Part shown: in pieces, positions 30,303 to 41,551 of the stretch
How positions within the stretch are numbered: the first letter of the stretch is position 1
How the letters are laid out: every line of letters starts with the position of its first letter
Assembly (NCBI GenBank): GCA_024160085.1
Contig: JAMDYG010000001.1
Location: 930,001-994,000 of the forward strand
DNA from: Serratia symbiotica
GTDB taxonomy: Bacteria > Pseudomonadota > Gammaproteobacteria > Enterobacterales > Enterobacteriaceae
Reading direction: 5' to 3'
Length of the DNA stretch: 64,000 nucleotides
Notes under the pieces: model-generated
Seen by the model: only the letters and a program-made list of their open reading frames with translations
Database searches by the model: none
What the model was told of the DNA's origin: nothing
Translations under genes and position numbers: made by a program

Positions 30303-31333
30303 TGATCCGCCTTTACCCTGATCAACTTGCCGCGCAGCTCCGAGAAGGGCTGTGCGCGTGTTATTTATTGAGCGGCAATGAGCCGCTGATGTTACAGGAA
30401 AGCCAGGATTTAATCCGACAGGCCGCACAGCAGCAGTTCAGCGAGCACCACAGCATTTTTCTCGATGCCCATACCGACTGGGATGCCATTTTCAGCATTT
30501 GCCAAGCGATAAGCATGTTCGCTAGCCGCCAAACACTGCTGCTAATGTTCCCGGAAAACGGCCCGACTGAGCCGATTAGCGATCAGTTGATCAAACTGTC
30601 TGCCCTGCTGCATAACGATATATTGCTTATATTACGCGTCCCACGTTTGACCAAGGCACAGGAAAACAGCGCCTGGTTTAAATCACTCAGCCCAAAAGCT
30701 GTCTGCGTCAGTTGCCAAGCGCCGGAACAAATGCAACTTCCACGCTGGGTTGCCACTCGTGCCAAACTTATGAAGCTGGAATTAGACAACGCAGCTAATA
30801 AATTGCTGTGTTACTGCTACGAAGGCAACCTGCTGGCGCTGTCGCAGGCGCTGGAAAGACTATCGCTACTGCACCCTGACGGTAAACTCACCCTACCGCG
30901 CGTCGAGCAGGCAGTTAACGATTTCGCCTACTTTACACCGTTCCATTGGCTGGATGCCCTACTGGCAGGCAAGAGCAAACGCGCTTGGCATATTTTGCAA
31001 CAGTTGCAGCAGGAGGATGTCGAACTGACGATCCTACTACGTATTTTACAACGTGAACTGCTGCTGTTGCTGACTATACAACGCCGTATGGCTTCAGTGC
31101 CGCTGCGAACGCTATTCGATCAGCACAAAGTCTGGCAAAATCGCCGCAATCTGATGACCCAAGCAGTACAACGGCTGTCTGCTAGCCAACTGCAGCAGGC
31201 GGTGCAACAAATGGTGCAGATTGAACTGACCCTTAAGCAAGACTATGGTCAGTCGGTTTGGCCCGCGTTAGAAACCCTGTCAATGCTGCTGTGCGGCAAA
31301 ACCCTGCCTGCGAGTTTTACCTATGGTCAATAA
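30302..31333 (+). CDS. holA: DNA polymerase III delta subunit
   Basis: The clamp-loader wrench that opens the beta clamp. It has 343 residues, as in E. coli, with conserved blocks [28 protein letters not shown] and [20 protein letters not shown], and C-terminal [16 protein letters not shown]. The ATG overlaps the lptE stop by one base, and nadD starts 11 bases before its end, so translation is coupled. The gene is essential and shows no lesion. Confidence 0.95.
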   Translation: MIRLYPDQLAAQLREGLCACYLLSGNEPLMLQESQDLIRQAAQQQFSEHHSIFLDAHTDWDAIFSICQAISMFASRQTLLLMFPENGPTEPISDQLIKLSALLHNDILLILRVPRLTKAQENSAWFKSLSPKAVCVSCQAPEQMQLPRWVATRAKLMKLELDNAANKLLCYCYEGNLLALSQALERLSLLHPDGKLTLPRVEQAVNDFAYFTPFHWLDALLAGKSKRAWHILQQLQQEDVELTILLRILQRELLLLLTIQRRMASVPLRTLFDQHKVWQNRRNLMTQAVQRLSASQLQQAVQQMVQIELTLKQDYGQSVWPALETLSMLLCGKTLPASFTYGQ

Positions 31334-31985
31334 TCCGCCAAGCACCAGCGCACTGCAGGCCTTGTTTGGTGGCACATTTGATCCGATCCATTATGGTCAT
31401 CTGCGTCCGGTTGAAGCGCTGGCCGCAGAGGTGGGCCTGGATCGTGTCACCCTGTTGCCGAACCACGTGCCGCCGCACCGCCCACAGCCTGAAGCTAACG
31501 CGCAACAACGGCTAAAAATGGTGGAGTTGGCGATCACCGGCAACCCACTGTTTACGGTTGACGATCGCGAACTGCACCGCACCACCCCTTCTTATATTAT
31601 CGAAACCTTGGAGGCAGTGCGTGAAGAACGTAGCATGATGCCGCCGCTGGCGTTTATCATTGGCCAGGACTCGCTGTTGACGCTGCATAAATGGCATCAC
31701 TGGCAGTCACTGCTGGATCTTTGCCACCTACTGATACTGGCGCGCCCAGGTTACCATGATCGTCTGGATACGCCGGAGCTACAGCAGTGGCTGGAACGCC
31801 ATCGCGTTACCGATGCCATGCTACTCAGCCAGCAACCACATGGCTATATCTACCTGGCTGACACACCAGAGCTGGAAATTTCCGCTACCGAGATCCGCCA
31901 GCGTCGTCATCAGGGGATAAACTGCGACGATCTTCTGCCACGCTCGGTACAGTGCTATATCAAGTTGCAGGGTTTATATCGCTAG
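31323..31985 (+). CDS. nadD: Nicotinate-mononucleotide adenylyltransferase
   Basis: Makes nicotinic acid adenine dinucleotide in NAD synthesis. It has 220 residues (E. coli 213), with a slightly longer N-terminus ([17 protein letters not shown]). Nucleotidyltransferase signatures are [11 protein letters not shown] near residues 17-27 and [10 protein letters not shown] near the C-terminus. [14 protein letters not shown] is the conserved substrate loop. The start ATG 31323 overlaps the holA end. A later start giving a shorter protein is possible, but none fits the E. coli start better. Confidence 0.94.
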   Translation: MVNNPPSTSALQALFGGTFDPIHYGHLRPVEALAAEVGLDRVTLLPNHVPPHRPQPEANAQQRLKMVELAITGNPLFTVDDRELHRTTPSYIIETLEAVREERSMMPPLAFIIGQDSLLTLHKWHHWQSLLDLCHLLILARPGYHDRLDTPELQQWLERHRVTDAMLLSQQPHGYIYLADTPELEISATEIRQRRHQGINCDDLLPRSVQCYIKLQGLYR

Positions 31986-31986
31986 T

Positions 31987-32015
31987 GGGGGGCGCATGGT
32001 ATCGCATGGTATAAT
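31987..32015 (+). promoter_or_regulatory. Possible promoter before rsfS
   Basis: A perfect -10 hexamer TATAAT lies at 32010-32015 in the nadD-rsfS gap, within a small direct repeat (gcatggtat/gcatggtat). No good -35 is visible at 17 bp, so this is tentative. It would drive the rsfS-rlmH-mrdA-mrdB operon. Confidence 0.35.
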
Positions 32016-32155
32016 ACGCCGCTATTTTTCAGGTATCGTTGAAAACCCTGCCAGGCTTTCAACGGCATCTTAGCGACACTATCATCACGCTGGGCTACAC
32101 ATGGGCATTTGCCCTTCCGCAGTCGGCTGAATAGCACAAACCTGAGGGGGAACCG

Positions 32156-32473
32156 TTGCAAGGTAAAGCGCTCCAAGATTTCGTCATCGATAAAATCGAT
32201 GACCTGAAAGGCCAAGATATTGTTGTTCTAAATGTACAGGGCAAATGCAGCATCACCGACTGCATGATCATCTGCACCGGCACCTCCACCCATTACGTGA
32301 TGTCAATCGCCGACCACCTGGTGCAACAATCCCCCACTGCTGGTATAGCACTGCATAGTATGAAAGGCCAGGAAGCTTCCGACTGGGTAGTGGTCGATCT
32401 GGGTGAGGTGATTGTGCATGTGATGCAGGAAAGGAGCCGCCACCTGTACGAGTTGGAAAAACTCTGGAGCTAA
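32156..32473 (+). CDS. rsfS: Ribosomal silencing factor RsfS
   Basis: Binds ribosomal protein L14 and blocks subunit joining in starvation. It has 105 residues, exactly as E. coli (YbeB), starting at TTG 32156 with strong upstream purines (gaggggg). Conserved [12 protein letters not shown] and [15 protein letters not shown] blocks are present. rlmH starts 3 bases after its stop. The full-length alignment supports the TTG start. Confidence 0.94.
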   Translation: MQGKALQDFVIDKIDDLKGQDIVVLNVQGKCSITDCMIICTGTSTHYVMSIADHLVQQSPTAGIALHSMKGQEASDWVVVDLGEVIVHVMQERSRHLYELEKLWS

Positions 32474-32476
32474 GCG

Positions 32477-32950
32477 GTGAAACTGCAACTGGTGGCAGTC
32501 GGCATCAAAATGCCAGACTGGGTACAAACCGGCTTTATCGATTATCTGCATCGCTTTCCCAAGGATATGCCATTAGAGCTAAGTGAAATCCCGGCTGGCA
32601 AGCGCGGCAAGAAGAACGCTGACATCAAACGTATTCTGGAAAAAGAAGGCGAACAGATGCTGGCGGCAGTGGGTAAAGGCAATCGCATTGTCACGCTGGA
32701 TATCCCCGGCATAGCATGGGAAACGCCGCAACTGGCGCAGCAGCTTGAGCGCTGGAAGCAAGATGGCCGTAACGTCAGTCTACTGATTGGCGGCCCAGAA
32801 GGGCTGTCTCCGGCGTGTAAAGCAGCAGCAGAACAGAGCTGGTCGCTCTCGCCGTTGACATTACCGCATCCTTTAGTGCGCGTTCTGGTGGCTGAAAGCC
32901 TCTACCGTGCCTGGAGTATTATAACAAATCATCCTTATCACCGGGAATAA
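32477..32950 (+). CDS. rlmH: 23S rRNA pseudouridine1915 N3-methyltransferase
   Basis: SPOUT-class methyltransferase acting on assembled 70S ribosomes at pseudouridine 1915. It has 157 residues (E. coli 155), with a GTG start. The knot signatures [15 protein letters not shown] and [14 protein letters not shown] with C-terminal YHRE are present. Two extra residues occur (GKRGKKNAD and GKGNRIV). It is tightly coupled to rsfS and lies 35 bases before mrdA. Confidence 0.95.
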   Translation: MKLQLVAVGIKMPDWVQTGFIDYLHRFPKDMPLELSEIPAGKRGKKNADIKRILEKEGEQMLAAVGKGNRIVTLDIPGIAWETPQLAQQLERWKQDGRNVSLLIGGPEGLSPACKAAAEQSWSLSPLTLPHPLVRVLVAESLYRAWSIITNHPYHRE

Positions 32951-32985
32951 TCGGTGATGATCGTGACAGAGTGAAAAGCAGCGGG

Positions 32986-34881
32986 ATGAAAATAGAACGT
33001 AACCCTTTTCGCGACTATACAGCTGAATCTGCCATGTTTGTACGCCGCGCCTTAGTGGCATTTTTGTTCATCCTGGTGCTAAGCTGCATCCTAATCACCA
33101 ACCTGTATCATCTGCAAATTATGCACTTTGAGGATTACCGTACCCGCTCTAATGAAAATCGCATCAAGTTGGTGCCCATCGCCCCCAGCCGTGGCATTAT
33201 CTATGATCGTAACGGCATCCCACTAGCGATCAACCGTACCATTTATCAGTTACAGCTCATGCCGGAAAAGGTCAACAATCTGAAGGCCACGCTGCAGGCA
33301 CTGCGGCCAGTGGTCGATTTAACCGATGATGACATCACTAATTTCGAAAAAGAGCGTAAGCGCTCGCGCCGCTTTGTCTCAATTCCCGTGAAAACCGCAC
33401 TAAATGAAGCACAAGTCGCCCGCTTTGCAGTCAATCAGTTCCGTTTCCCCGGCGTGGAAGTAAAAGGCTACCAGCGCCGCTACTACCCTTATGGTTCCGC
33501 CCTCACCCATGTCATTGGCTACGTATCGAAAATTAACGATCGTGACATCGAACGGTTGGACAAGGACGGTAAACTGGCCAATTACGCTGCTACCCGCGAT
33601 ATCGGCAAGTTGGGCATCGAACGCTATTATGAAAATACGTTGCATGGCAAAACCGGCTACGAGGAGGTTGAAGTCAACAACCGTGGTAAGGTGATCCGCC
33701 AACTGCACGAACAGCCGCCTTCTGCCGGCCAGGACGTTTACTTGACGTTAGATCTCAACCTGCAACGCTATATCGAGCAGCTACTGGTGGGTAGCCGCGC
33801 TGCGGTGGTGGTGAGTGATCCGCATTCCGGCAGTATTCTGGCAATGGTCTCCAATCCCAGCTACGATGCGAACTTGTTCGTCGATGGTATTTCTAACAAA
33901 GATTATCAAGGGCTGCTGAACAATCCAAACCGTCCGCTGATCAATCGTGCTACTCAGGGGCTATACCCCCCCGCATCAACGGTGAAACCCTACATTGCCG
34001 TTTCAGCGCTTAGTGCCGGGGTGATAACCAAAAATACCGTAGTGTTCGATCCCGGTTGGTGGCAGTTGCCCGGTTCGGAAAAACGCTTCCGCGACTGGAA
34101 AAAATGGGGCCACGGCCGCCTGAACGTCACCAAAGCGCTGGAGGAATCCGCAGATACCTTCTTCTATCAAGTCGCCTATGATATGGGTATCGATCGGCTA
34201 TCGACCTGGTTAACCAAGTTCGGTTACGGCCAGTATACCGGTATCGACCTGTCTGAAGAGCGCTCCGGCTTGATGCCGACCAGTGAGTGGAAGCTCAAAC
34301 ATTATAAAAAACCCTGGTATCATGGTGATACCATTCCAGTCGGCATCGGCCAAGGATACTGGACCGCTACGCCGATCCAAATGTCCAAGGCGCTCAATAC
34401 TCTGATTAACGATGGCAATGTCAAAACGCCACATCTGCTACAAAGTACCCGCGTTAACGATGTGCTGGTGTCATTCCGTCAGGAAGATAGCCCGCAGATC
34501 GGTGATATTCACTCCGGATTCTGGGAAATTGCCAAAGACGGCATGTATGGTGTTGCCAATCGTCAGAACGGTACGGCCCGTCATTACTTCGCAGATACGC
34601 CTTACCCTGCGGCGGCGAAATCGGGTACAGCACAGGTATTCGGCTACGAAACCTACAACGCTCATAAACTGGCAGAACACCTGCGTGACCATAAGCTGAT
34701 GACTGCCTTTGCACCGTATAACAACCCTACGGTGTCAGTTGCTATCATTTTGGAAAACGGCGGTGCCGGCCCAGCGGTCGGGACTATTACTCGTCAGATC
34801 CTCGATCATATCCTGCTGGGTGACAACAATACACAATTACCCAATGAGGCACCGCTGCCGCCTGGTGTAGAAGGTGATTAG
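32986..34881 (+). CDS. mrdA: Penicillin-binding protein 2, elongasome transpeptidase
   Basis: Cross-links peptidoglycan for rod-shaped elongation with RodA. I chose ATG 32986 (MKIERNPFRDYTAESAMF), matching the E. coli start; a GTG 15 bases upstream is possible. That gives 631 residues (E. coli 633). One N-terminal membrane helix (about 20-45) is followed by the pedestal domain and the transpeptidase domain. The latter has Ser331 in PPASTVKP (Gly in E. coli is Ala here), the SAD motif in EESADTFFYQ and KSGTAQ. All catalytic motifs are intact. It lies 11 bases before mrdB. Confidence 0.95.
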   Translation: MKIERNPFRDYTAESAMFVRRALVAFLFILVLSCILITNLYHLQIMHFEDYRTRSNENRIKLVPIAPSRGIIYDRNGIPLAINRTIYQLQLMPEKVNNLKATLQALRPVVDLTDDDITNFEKERKRSRRFVSIPVKTALNEAQVARFAVNQFRFPGVEVKGYQRRYYPYGSALTHVIGYVSKINDRDIERLDKDGKLANYAATRDIGKLGIERYYENTLHGKTGYEEVEVNNRGKVIRQLHEQPPSAGQDVYLTLDLNLQRYIEQLLVGSRAAVVVSDPHSGSILAMVSNPSYDANLFVDGISNKDYQGLLNNPNRPLINRATQGLYPPASTVKPYIAVSALSAGVITKNTVVFDPGWWQLPGSEKRFRDWKKWGHGRLNVTKALEESADTFFYQVAYDMGIDRLSTWLTKFGYGQYTGIDLSEERSGLMPTSEWKLKHYKKPWYHGDTIPVGIGQGYWTATPIQMSKALNTLINDGNVKTPHLLQSTRVNDVLVSFRQEDSPQIGDIHSGFWEIAKDGMYGVANRQNGTARHYFADTPYPAAAKSGTAQVFGYETYNAHKLAEHLRDHKLMTAFAPYNNPTVSVAIILENGGAGPAVGTITRQILDHILLGDNNTQLPNEAPLPPGVEGD

Positions 34882-34892
34882 GAAGATAGAAC

Positions 34893-36005
34893 ATGACTGA
34901 AAGCCAACAAAAATGCTCGATCTGGGACAAAATCCACATCGATCCCACGTTCCTGTTGCTCATTCTCGCTCTACTGATTTACAGCGCATTGGTGATGTGG
35001 AGCGCCAGTGGCCAGGACATTGGCATGATGGAGCGCAAGATCGGTCAAATCGTCATCGGGCTTATCGTTCTAGGCGTAATGGCACAGATCCCGCCGCGAG
35101 TCTATGAAAGCTGGGCACCCTATCTATATATTACCTGTGTGATTTTGCTGATACTGGTAGATGCTTTCGGCCAGATCAGTAAAGGCGCGCAACGCTGGCT
35201 GGATCTCGGTTTCGTGCGCTTCCAACCATCGGAAATCGCTAAAATTGCCGTGCCGCTGATGGTCGCACGCTTTATGAACCGCGATGTCTGCCCGCCTTCG
35301 CTGAAGAATACCGGCATCGCGCTGGTGCTGATTTTCTTGCTAGCCCTGCTGGTAGCCGCACAACCGGATCTGGGCACCTCAATCCTGATCGCTGCATCCG
35401 GCCTGTTCGTGCTATTCCTATCCGGCATGAGCTTGAAGATGATCGCTATCGCCGCCCTGCTGCTGGCGGCCTTTATCCCGGTACTGTGGTTCTTCCTAAT
35501 GCACAGCTATCAGCGTGATCGCGTTACGATGCTGCTAGATCCAGAAAGCGATCCGCTCGGTGCTGGCTATCATATTATTCAGTCGAAAATCGCCATTGGT
35601 TCCGGGGGGCTGGTGGGCAAAGGCTGGCTGCACGGCACTCAATCACAGCTGGAGTTTCTGCCTGAACGCCACACTGACTTTATCTTCGCGGTATTGGCCG
35701 AGGAGTTGGGCCTGATCGGGGTGCTGGTGCTGCTGGCGCTGTACCTGTTGGTGATCATTCGTGGTCTGATAATCGCTGCTAAGGCGCAAACCACCTTCGG
35801 CCGGGTGATGGTCGGCGGTCTGATGCTGATTCTTTTCGTTTATGTATTTGTTAACATTGGTATGGTCAGCGGTATTGTGCCTATCGTTGGCGTACCTTTG
35901 CCTCTGGTCAGTTATGGCGGTTCAGCACTGATTGTCTTGATGGCGGGCTTCGGCATTATTATGTCGATCCACACGCATCGGAAAATGCTGTCTAAAAGTT
36001 TATAA
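34893..36005 (+). CDS. mrdB: Peptidoglycan glycosyltransferase RodA
   Basis: SEDS-family polymerase of the elongasome, about ten membrane segments, partner of PBP2. It has 370 residues, as in E. coli. Conserved [47 protein letters not shown] (with the HTDFIF loop and the catalytic-type Asp) and [13 protein letters not shown] are all present. It follows mrdA closely and precedes the dead rlpA. Keeping mrdA and mrdB implies rod growth is still made. Confidence 0.96.
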   Translation: MTESQQKCSIWDKIHIDPTFLLLILALLIYSALVMWSASGQDIGMMERKIGQIVIGLIVLGVMAQIPPRVYESWAPYLYITCVILLILVDAFGQISKGAQRWLDLGFVRFQPSEIAKIAVPLMVARFMNRDVCPPSLKNTGIALVLIFLLALLVAAQPDLGTSILIAASGLFVLFLSGMSLKMIAIAALLLAAFIPVLWFFLMHSYQRDRVTMLLDPESDPLGAGYHIIQSKIAIGSGGLVGKGWLHGTQSQLEFLPERHTDFIFAVLAEELGLIGVLVLLALYLLVIIRGLIIAAKAQTTFGRVMVGGLMLILFVYVFVNIGMVSGIVPIVGVPLPLVSYGGSALIVLMAGFGIIMSIHTHRKMLSKSL

Positions 36006-36015
36006 GGGGTGAGTA

Positions 36016-36979
36016 ATGCGTAAAGAATGGCTTTGGGCCAGCATAGTGGCAGTGCTGCTTTCTGCATGTACCACCGCGATCACGAAACAGCAAGCACCGC
36101 CGCAGCCCTACTTAGTGGCCGGTAGTGGAAATCGGCGGCGTGGAGCCGCAATATGAGACTTATAATCCCAACAATATGCAGGATTATAAGATTAATAGTA
36201 CGACTTGCCGCATCGTAAAAGATGCACAGAATTTCCCCTAAACAGGCCTGGCAAGCGCGGGTATGGCACAGAATCTAACGGCAGCAGCACTGCGCTGGGC
36301 GAACAGTTCGATCCCTTTGCCCTGACAGCAGCCCATCTGAGTCTACCAATCCCAAGTTATGTGCGCATTACCAACTTGGCTAATGCGACGTCAATTGGTG
36401 GCGCACGTCAACGATCGCAGCCCTTACACCAAAGTGCGCATCATCGATCTTTTGAAAGCCGCTGCCGATCGTCTAAACCCGAGCAATAAAATTAAGGTCA
36501 ATATCGATTTTATTCGCGTTGTGCCAGACAGCAATCTAAGCGGCCCCAGCACCATTGGCACCACGGTTGCGAAATAAAGCTATGCCCTACCAACACGTCC
36601 GGATATCGACCCCAGCAGCATGGGTATGCCAATGCAGTAAGAAGTACTACTCACCAATGGTGCCGCAGCGCGCCCGGTCGATAACAGTGGCCTGAACATC
36701 AGCGATGATGTACCAGGAAATAACAGCCACAGTGGTTTCTTCGATGTGCCTGGCATCATGCGTGATGGCTCCACACCTGAGACTGCCGTAACTGCTGCCT
36801 CAACGGGTAATTATTGGGTGCAAGTTGGCGCGTTGAGCAACGTCGAACACACTCAACGTTGGCAGCAACGCCTGAGCTAGCAGTTTGGCTCGTTTAGCAG
36901 CCGCCAAAAGCGGTACAACTGCAACAGCGTTTGTCTAGCGACAGCATAGCAACACTCTTTCATCATTGCTGCCCCTTAG
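36016..36979 (+). pseudogene. rlpA: Septal-ring lipoprotein RlpA, broken
   Basis: Starts MRKEWLWASIVAVLLSACT, a lipoprotein signal with lipobox LSAC. Frameshifts follow within 120 bases. The double-psi beta-barrel region is readable in pieces (FDPFALTAAHLSLPIPSY, VRITNLANATS, RIIDLLKAAADRLNPSN). The SPOR domain (YWVQVGALSNVEHTQRWQQ) then runs into a stop and another shift before SFIIAAP. RlpA trims denuded glycans or binds them at the septum. It is dispensable in E. coli. It lies directly after mrdB as in E. coli. Confidence 0.9.
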
Positions 36980-37206
36980 CATTAATTATAGCCAAACATG
37001 ATTGATAAGCGCTTATTTAGCTGAAATATTTTCTTGTAGCTAAAGTGTCTTTAAACCAGATGTATCCAGTGATGAATGGTCAACGCAAAGCAGAAGTGGC
37101 ACCCCCATCACTGCAAATAAGAAATATCCTCACCCTTATCTGAAGCCAGATAGTTTGATTCATTTGTCCCCTACCATGAAAATTTCGCTCTAAATGTGTA
37201 CAGCGT

Positions 37207-37252
37207 TTGCTATATAGCAGATATAAGATATGTATATCAATTGCTATACAAG
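37207..37252 (+). promoter_or_regulatory. Likely operator/promoter of the TacA-type antitoxin
   Basis: Direct repeats ttgctata at 37207-37214 and 37241-37248 flank an inverted repeat gatata/tatatc (37220-37225, 37233-37238). A Shine-Dalgarno aagga sits at 37250-37254, just before the antitoxin ATG. RHH antitoxins normally autorepress at such repeats. Which elements are bound is inference. The rest of the 36980-37261 gap shows no gene. Confidence 0.5.
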
Positions 37253-37261
37253 GAGTAAATC

Positions 37262-37515
37262 ATGAAATCCGATGTTCAGCTTAATATTCGGGTAAAAGAG
37301 GCTCAGCGAGTATTGATCGATACAGCAGCCGACATTCTACATAAATCACGTACTGACTTTATCCTCGAGATAGCCTGTCAGGCTGCTGAAAATGTGCTTC
37401 TTGATCGCCGGATATTTAATCTTAATGATGAACAATACGCAGAATTCATCAATATGCTGGATGCACCAGTCACAGCGAATCCGGCACTGGATGCACTCCT
37501 GGCGAGAAAACCACA

Positions 37516-37528
<13 letters not shown>
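37262..37528 (+). CDS. tacA: DUF1778/TacA-type ribbon-helix-helix antitoxin, orphaned
   Basis: 88 residues. The N-terminal ribbon-helix-helix (SDVQLNIRVKEAQRVLIDT then AADILHKSRTDFILE) binds DNA. The C-terminal tail (DEQYAEFINMLDAP...ALDALLARKPQWE) is the toxin-neutralising segment typical of antitoxins paired with GNAT tRNA-acetylating toxins. The frame is intact with a good ribosome site. The toxin gene overlapping its 3' end is ruined, so it has no local partner. It may persist by chance, still repress its own promoter, or act on a toxin encoded elsewhere. The pair lies between dead rlpA and dacA. Confidence 0.88.
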
Positions 37529-38010
<482 letters not shown>

Positions 38011-38242
38011 ACTACCACAAGCAACCTAGCGCTTGATTCTATCTAGGACATGACATCTACGTGCAGCATCCTTTTACCAGATCTCTGCTCATATCAATTC
38101 ATACATAAATTTAATGTCTGCGCTTAGGGGACATTACAGTTTGGCGTTAACAGTCCAATGATGAATAATGCCTACCGGGATCTCATCTGTTATAGTGTGA
38201 TTCATTGTTAACTTTACCCTCACGGATCTCGTAGTTCCGATT

Positions 38243-39454
38243 ATGAAACATGTAAATTATTTTCGCTTAATCAAGTGTATAGCACTCAGTACCGTTATCA
38301 CGATGAGCGCCGCTACTGTAGCGCATGCTGATGAGGTTAATATCAAGACCATGATCCCAGGTGTCCCGCAAATCGATGCGGCAGCATACATCCTAATCGA
38401 TTACAACTCCGGCAAGGTGCTGGCTGAGATGAACGCCGATGTGTGCCGCGATCCAGCCAGCCTGACCAAAATGATGACCAGCTACGTTATTGGCCACATG
38501 CTGAAAGCTGGCAAGATCGGTCAGGAAGATCTGGTTACTGTGGGTCAAGATGCTTGGGCGACGGGAAACCATGTGTTCAAAGGTTCTTCGCTGATGTTCC
38601 TTAGACCAGGTGATCGCGTATCAGTAGCCAAGCTGAGCCGTGGTATTAACCTACAGTCCGGTAACGATGCCTGCGTGGCGATGGCCGACTATGTAGCGGG
38701 TAGCCAGGATGCGTTCGTCAATCTGATGAACACCTACGTTAACAAGCTTGGCCTAAAGAATACCCACTTCCAGACAGTACATGGCCTTGATGCGCAGGGT
38801 CAGTACAGTTCAGCACGCGATATGGCGATGATCGGCCAGGCACTGATCCATGATGTACCAGAAGAGTACGCAATTTATAAAGAAAAAGAGTTTACTTTCA
38901 ACAATATACGACAGATTAACCGTAACAGTCTACTGTGGGATACCAGCTTAAACGTCGATGGCATTAAAACTGGCCACACCGATGCCGCGGGATATAACCT
39001 GGTGGCTTCGGCAACCGCAGGCCAGATGCGTTTGATCTCCGCCGTACTGGGTGGCCGTACCTATAAAGGCCGTGAAACTGAAAGCAAGAAATTGCTGACC
39101 TGGGGCTTTCGTTTCTTCGAAACCGTCGCGCCATTAAAAGTCGGCAAAGAGTTCGCTTCTGAACCCGTGTGGTTTGGCAATGACGATCGCGTCGATCTGG
39201 GCGTGGATAAAGACGTCTGCCTGACCATCCCGCGTGGCCGCATGAAAGATCTGAAGGCCAGCTATGTGCTCAATACCCCAGAAATTCACGCTCCGTTGTC
39301 GAAGAACCAGGTTGTCGGCAACATCAACTTCCAACTAGATGGTAAAATCATTGACCAACGCCCGCTGGTAGTGATGAACGAAGTGAAAGAAGGCTGCTTC
39401 TTTAGCCGTATCGTTGACTGTGTCAAACTGATGTTCCATCGCTGGTTCGGATAA
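38243..39454 (+). CDS. dacA: D-alanyl-D-alanine carboxypeptidase PBP5
   Basis: Removes terminal D-Ala from peptidoglycan stems; tethered to the outer face of the inner membrane. It has 403 residues, as in E. coli. A signal peptide ends near [14 protein letters not shown]. SxxK is Ser73/Lys76 in PASLTKMM, SxN is in LQSGNDACV and KTG is in [11 protein letters not shown]. The C-terminal amphipathic anchor ([11 protein letters not shown]) is present. Several Arg or Tyr positions of E. coli are Cys here ([15 protein letters not shown]), consistent with C-to-T type drift. The frame is intact. It is separated from mrdB-rlpA by the toxin-antitoxin pair, an insertion relative to E. coli. Confidence 0.95.
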   Translation: MKHVNYFRLIKCIALSTVITMSAATVAHADEVNIKTMIPGVPQIDAAAYILIDYNSGKVLAEMNADVCRDPASLTKMMTSYVIGHMLKAGKIGQEDLVTVGQDAWATGNHVFKGSSLMFLRPGDRVSVAKLSRGINLQSGNDACVAMADYVAGSQDAFVNLMNTYVNKLGLKNTHFQTVHGLDAQGQYSSARDMAMIGQALIHDVPEEYAIYKEKEFTFNNIRQINRNSLLWDTSLNVDGIKTGHTDAAGYNLVASATAGQMRLISAVLGGRTYKGRETESKKLLTWGFRFFETVAPLKVGKEFASEPVWFGNDDRVDLGVDKDVCLTIPRGRMKDLKASYVLNTPEIHAPLSKNQVVGNINFQLDGKIIDQRPLVVMNEVKEGCFFSRIVDCVKLMFHRWFG

Positions 39455-39531
39455 TAGGTGATAAGTGGTAACCGTCCAAAATTTTGTAACGTCTGTCACA
39501 AAACATGAAGACCAGCCAAGCGAAAGTGTGA

Positions 39532-39595
39532 ACTTAGCACCTATCCAGTAGGCACACATTGTTACAGCCATGATGGCATGGACTGTGTACCACAC
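39532..39595. repeat. Dispersed palindromic repeat, family R1, half copy
   Basis: acttagcacctatccagtag, then gcacacattgttacagcc, parallels the left half of 13393-13541 (gagcctatcctagtaggtgt, then acattgttgcagcc). The other half is missing. The rest of 39455-39849 holds no gene I can support. Confidence 0.55.
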
Positions 39596-39849
39596 ACGCT
39601 TGCGCTTGCGTTAAAGATAGTTTCTCCAGGGGCCTTCGCTAGCTAGTTGGCTTTCTCATCTGCTGACAGAAGACTGATATCTTCAGGCTTTATGTTTTGT
39701 GGTATAAATGAATTTCATCAAGGTAAATAGCCCCATTTGCTATTAGAATCTTCAGCCAAAGATTCTAATGTGCTGTATTTTTTCTGAAGGTTTACCCAAA
39801 AATAATTTTAATCCTTCTTAGTTCGTCATTAGGTTATCTTTCAAATACA

Positions 39850-40620
39850 GGTGATACCGCCAATTAGTTTATCTGGTGTATAATACGGAGTTTTAAGTAT
39901 CCCTGTGACCGACGCGTTACTGTTCCCTCACTGCCAGTCTGATGATGTCTACCACTACAGGCGGCGTACCCCGTCAGGGCGTCAGAGATTTCTCTGCAAA
40001 TTATATCGTCGCGCTTTTCAGCTTTCGAAGCCTCTAAGCCCGGTACGCAGGACAATATCGTCGATATGGCCTTTAATGGTGCCAGTGTCTGTGATACCGC
40101 CAAAACGCTGAAAATCGGTATCAACACGGCCATTCGCATTTAAAAAACTCTCGCCGTGTCGGGTAACCCCCCTCTCCGGTCGCTCATGCTGATATAACAT
40201 TCATCTGCGTACTGGATTAACAATGGAACTTTGTCGGCAGCAAGGCCCGACAACATGGGTTATGGTATGGCGATAATACAAAAATGGCAGCGTTCTGGCT
40301 TATACATTTGTCCCACGAACTGATTAAACCTGCCGGTAGCTACTAGCGTTACTGGCTCTCTTTACTGTCGGTATATTTACCAGCGATGACTGGGGCAGTT
40401 ATGGCAGAGCAGTCCCAAAGGATAACCTCTGACGGGAAAGATTTTTACTCAACGTACCGAACGCGATAACCTGATATTGCGCACCCGCATCAAACGACTG
40501 ACTCACAAGACAATTTGTTTTTCGCGCTCTGTCGAACTCCACGAAAAGGTCATCTGGGCTTTCATTGAAAAATACCTGTTCAACTCATTGGAGGCATCAC
40601 CTAATAAACGATTATTCCGG
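39850..40620 (+). mobile_element. IS1-family remnant (insA/insB)
   Basis: The left end ggtgataccgccaattag resembles the IS1 terminal repeat. An InsA-like zinc-finger protein starts at GTG 39905 (VTDALLFPHCQSDDVYHY, then RQRFLCKLYRRAFQL), with IAINTAIR-type text after a frame change. InsB fragments follow: FTSDDWGSYGRAVPKD, then RDNLILRTRIKRL and TICFSRSVELHEKVI in different frames. Many stops make it inactive. A right terminal repeat is not evident. It sits between dacA and ybeD. Confidence 0.85.
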
Positions 40621-40754
40621 TAACAAACTCCTCTCCTAAGCACCCTGAACAGTACAAGTGTCGAGACAGCAGTGAAACTTGATACTGCAAACAGATCCGC
40701 CAGATCGCTAATAGAGTAGCGCCCATTTTCATGTATCTAGCACAGATCTTTCAA

Positions 40755-40983
40755 TTATAAGCTGTTTTACGTCGAGGAGAAAGCGAATATTCTTGCCCAG
40801 ATTTATCAGGCAGATGTCTCCTGTAGCCTGGCAACACATCTTTTTAAGCGGGTAATACGCCCTTATAAGAAAAGAAACGAGCTCGATCTGGATGCGATAA
40901 ATGCCTGGAATGCCTGGTTTACGCACTCATACTCATCAGACCAAAATCTGCTAAGTGACAATATGTTTGGTGATCCTCGCTGA
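40755..40983 (+). pseudogene. Unrecognised coding fragment
   Basis: One frame reads about 75 codons of protein-like sequence with no start codon: YKLFYVEEKANILAQIYQAD, then LATHLFKRVIRPYKKRNELD and ending SDNMFGDPR. It has a normal amino-acid mix and amphipathic stretches. I do not recognise the family. A weaker in-frame piece lies upstream (ETAVKLDTANRSARSLIE). It looks like the 3' end of a gene truncated by the IS1-family element. The rest of 40621-41158 is empty. Confidence 0.4.
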
Positions 40984-41158
40984 CAATTCCGATAACCGTT
41001 GAAACGAGTGAAATCGCCCAGATATACTAAATAATACTCACTACCGCTCAAGCGGGAGTAACAATTTGTAGAGTTCTCAGCAGCAATGACAAATGAGTGA
41101 AAACAGCTTGAATAACGTAAGCAATACCCTATATAGCAGCACACTGGAGCGCAAACAT

Positions 41159-41425
41159 ATGCAAAAAACCAAATTGAACAAACTGCTTGAATTCCCCTGC
41201 CCGTTTACCTACAAAGTGATGGGGCTGGCACAACCGGAATTTGTTGACCAAGTAGTTAAAGTGGTGCAGAGCCACGCCCCTGGTGATTATAATCCACAGG
41301 TTAAACCAAGCAGCAAAGGCAACTACCAATCTGTTTCCATCACTATCAACGCTACCCATATCGACCAAGTAGAAACCTTGTACGAAGAGCTAGGCAATCT
41401 TGAAATTGTCCGCATGGTGCTGTAA
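41159..41425 (+). CDS. ybeD: DUF493 family protein YbeD
   Basis: Small ACT-like-fold protein of unknown function. The start at 41159 ([13 protein letters not shown]) gives 88 residues against 87 in E. coli; the open frame extends 22 codons upstream without homology. Conserved [18 protein letters not shown] and [16 protein letters not shown] then EIVRMVL are intact. Order dacA-ybeD-lipB is as in E. coli apart from the IS1-family remnant. Confidence 0.93.
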   Translation: MQKTKLNKLLEFPCPFTYKVMGLAQPEFVDQVVKVVQSHAPGDYNPQVKPSSKGNYQSVSITINATHIDQVETLYEELGNLEIVRMVL

Positions 41426-41551
41426 ATCTGACATAAAGCCTGATTTATCAATCTGGAGAAGCCGATGATGTGCTTGGGTTGCACGTTTTGAACAGCTAAA
41501 TGCTGGTTGCAGGTCAGGGTGCCTGATATAATAGCTTTCTCTTTCCGTATC

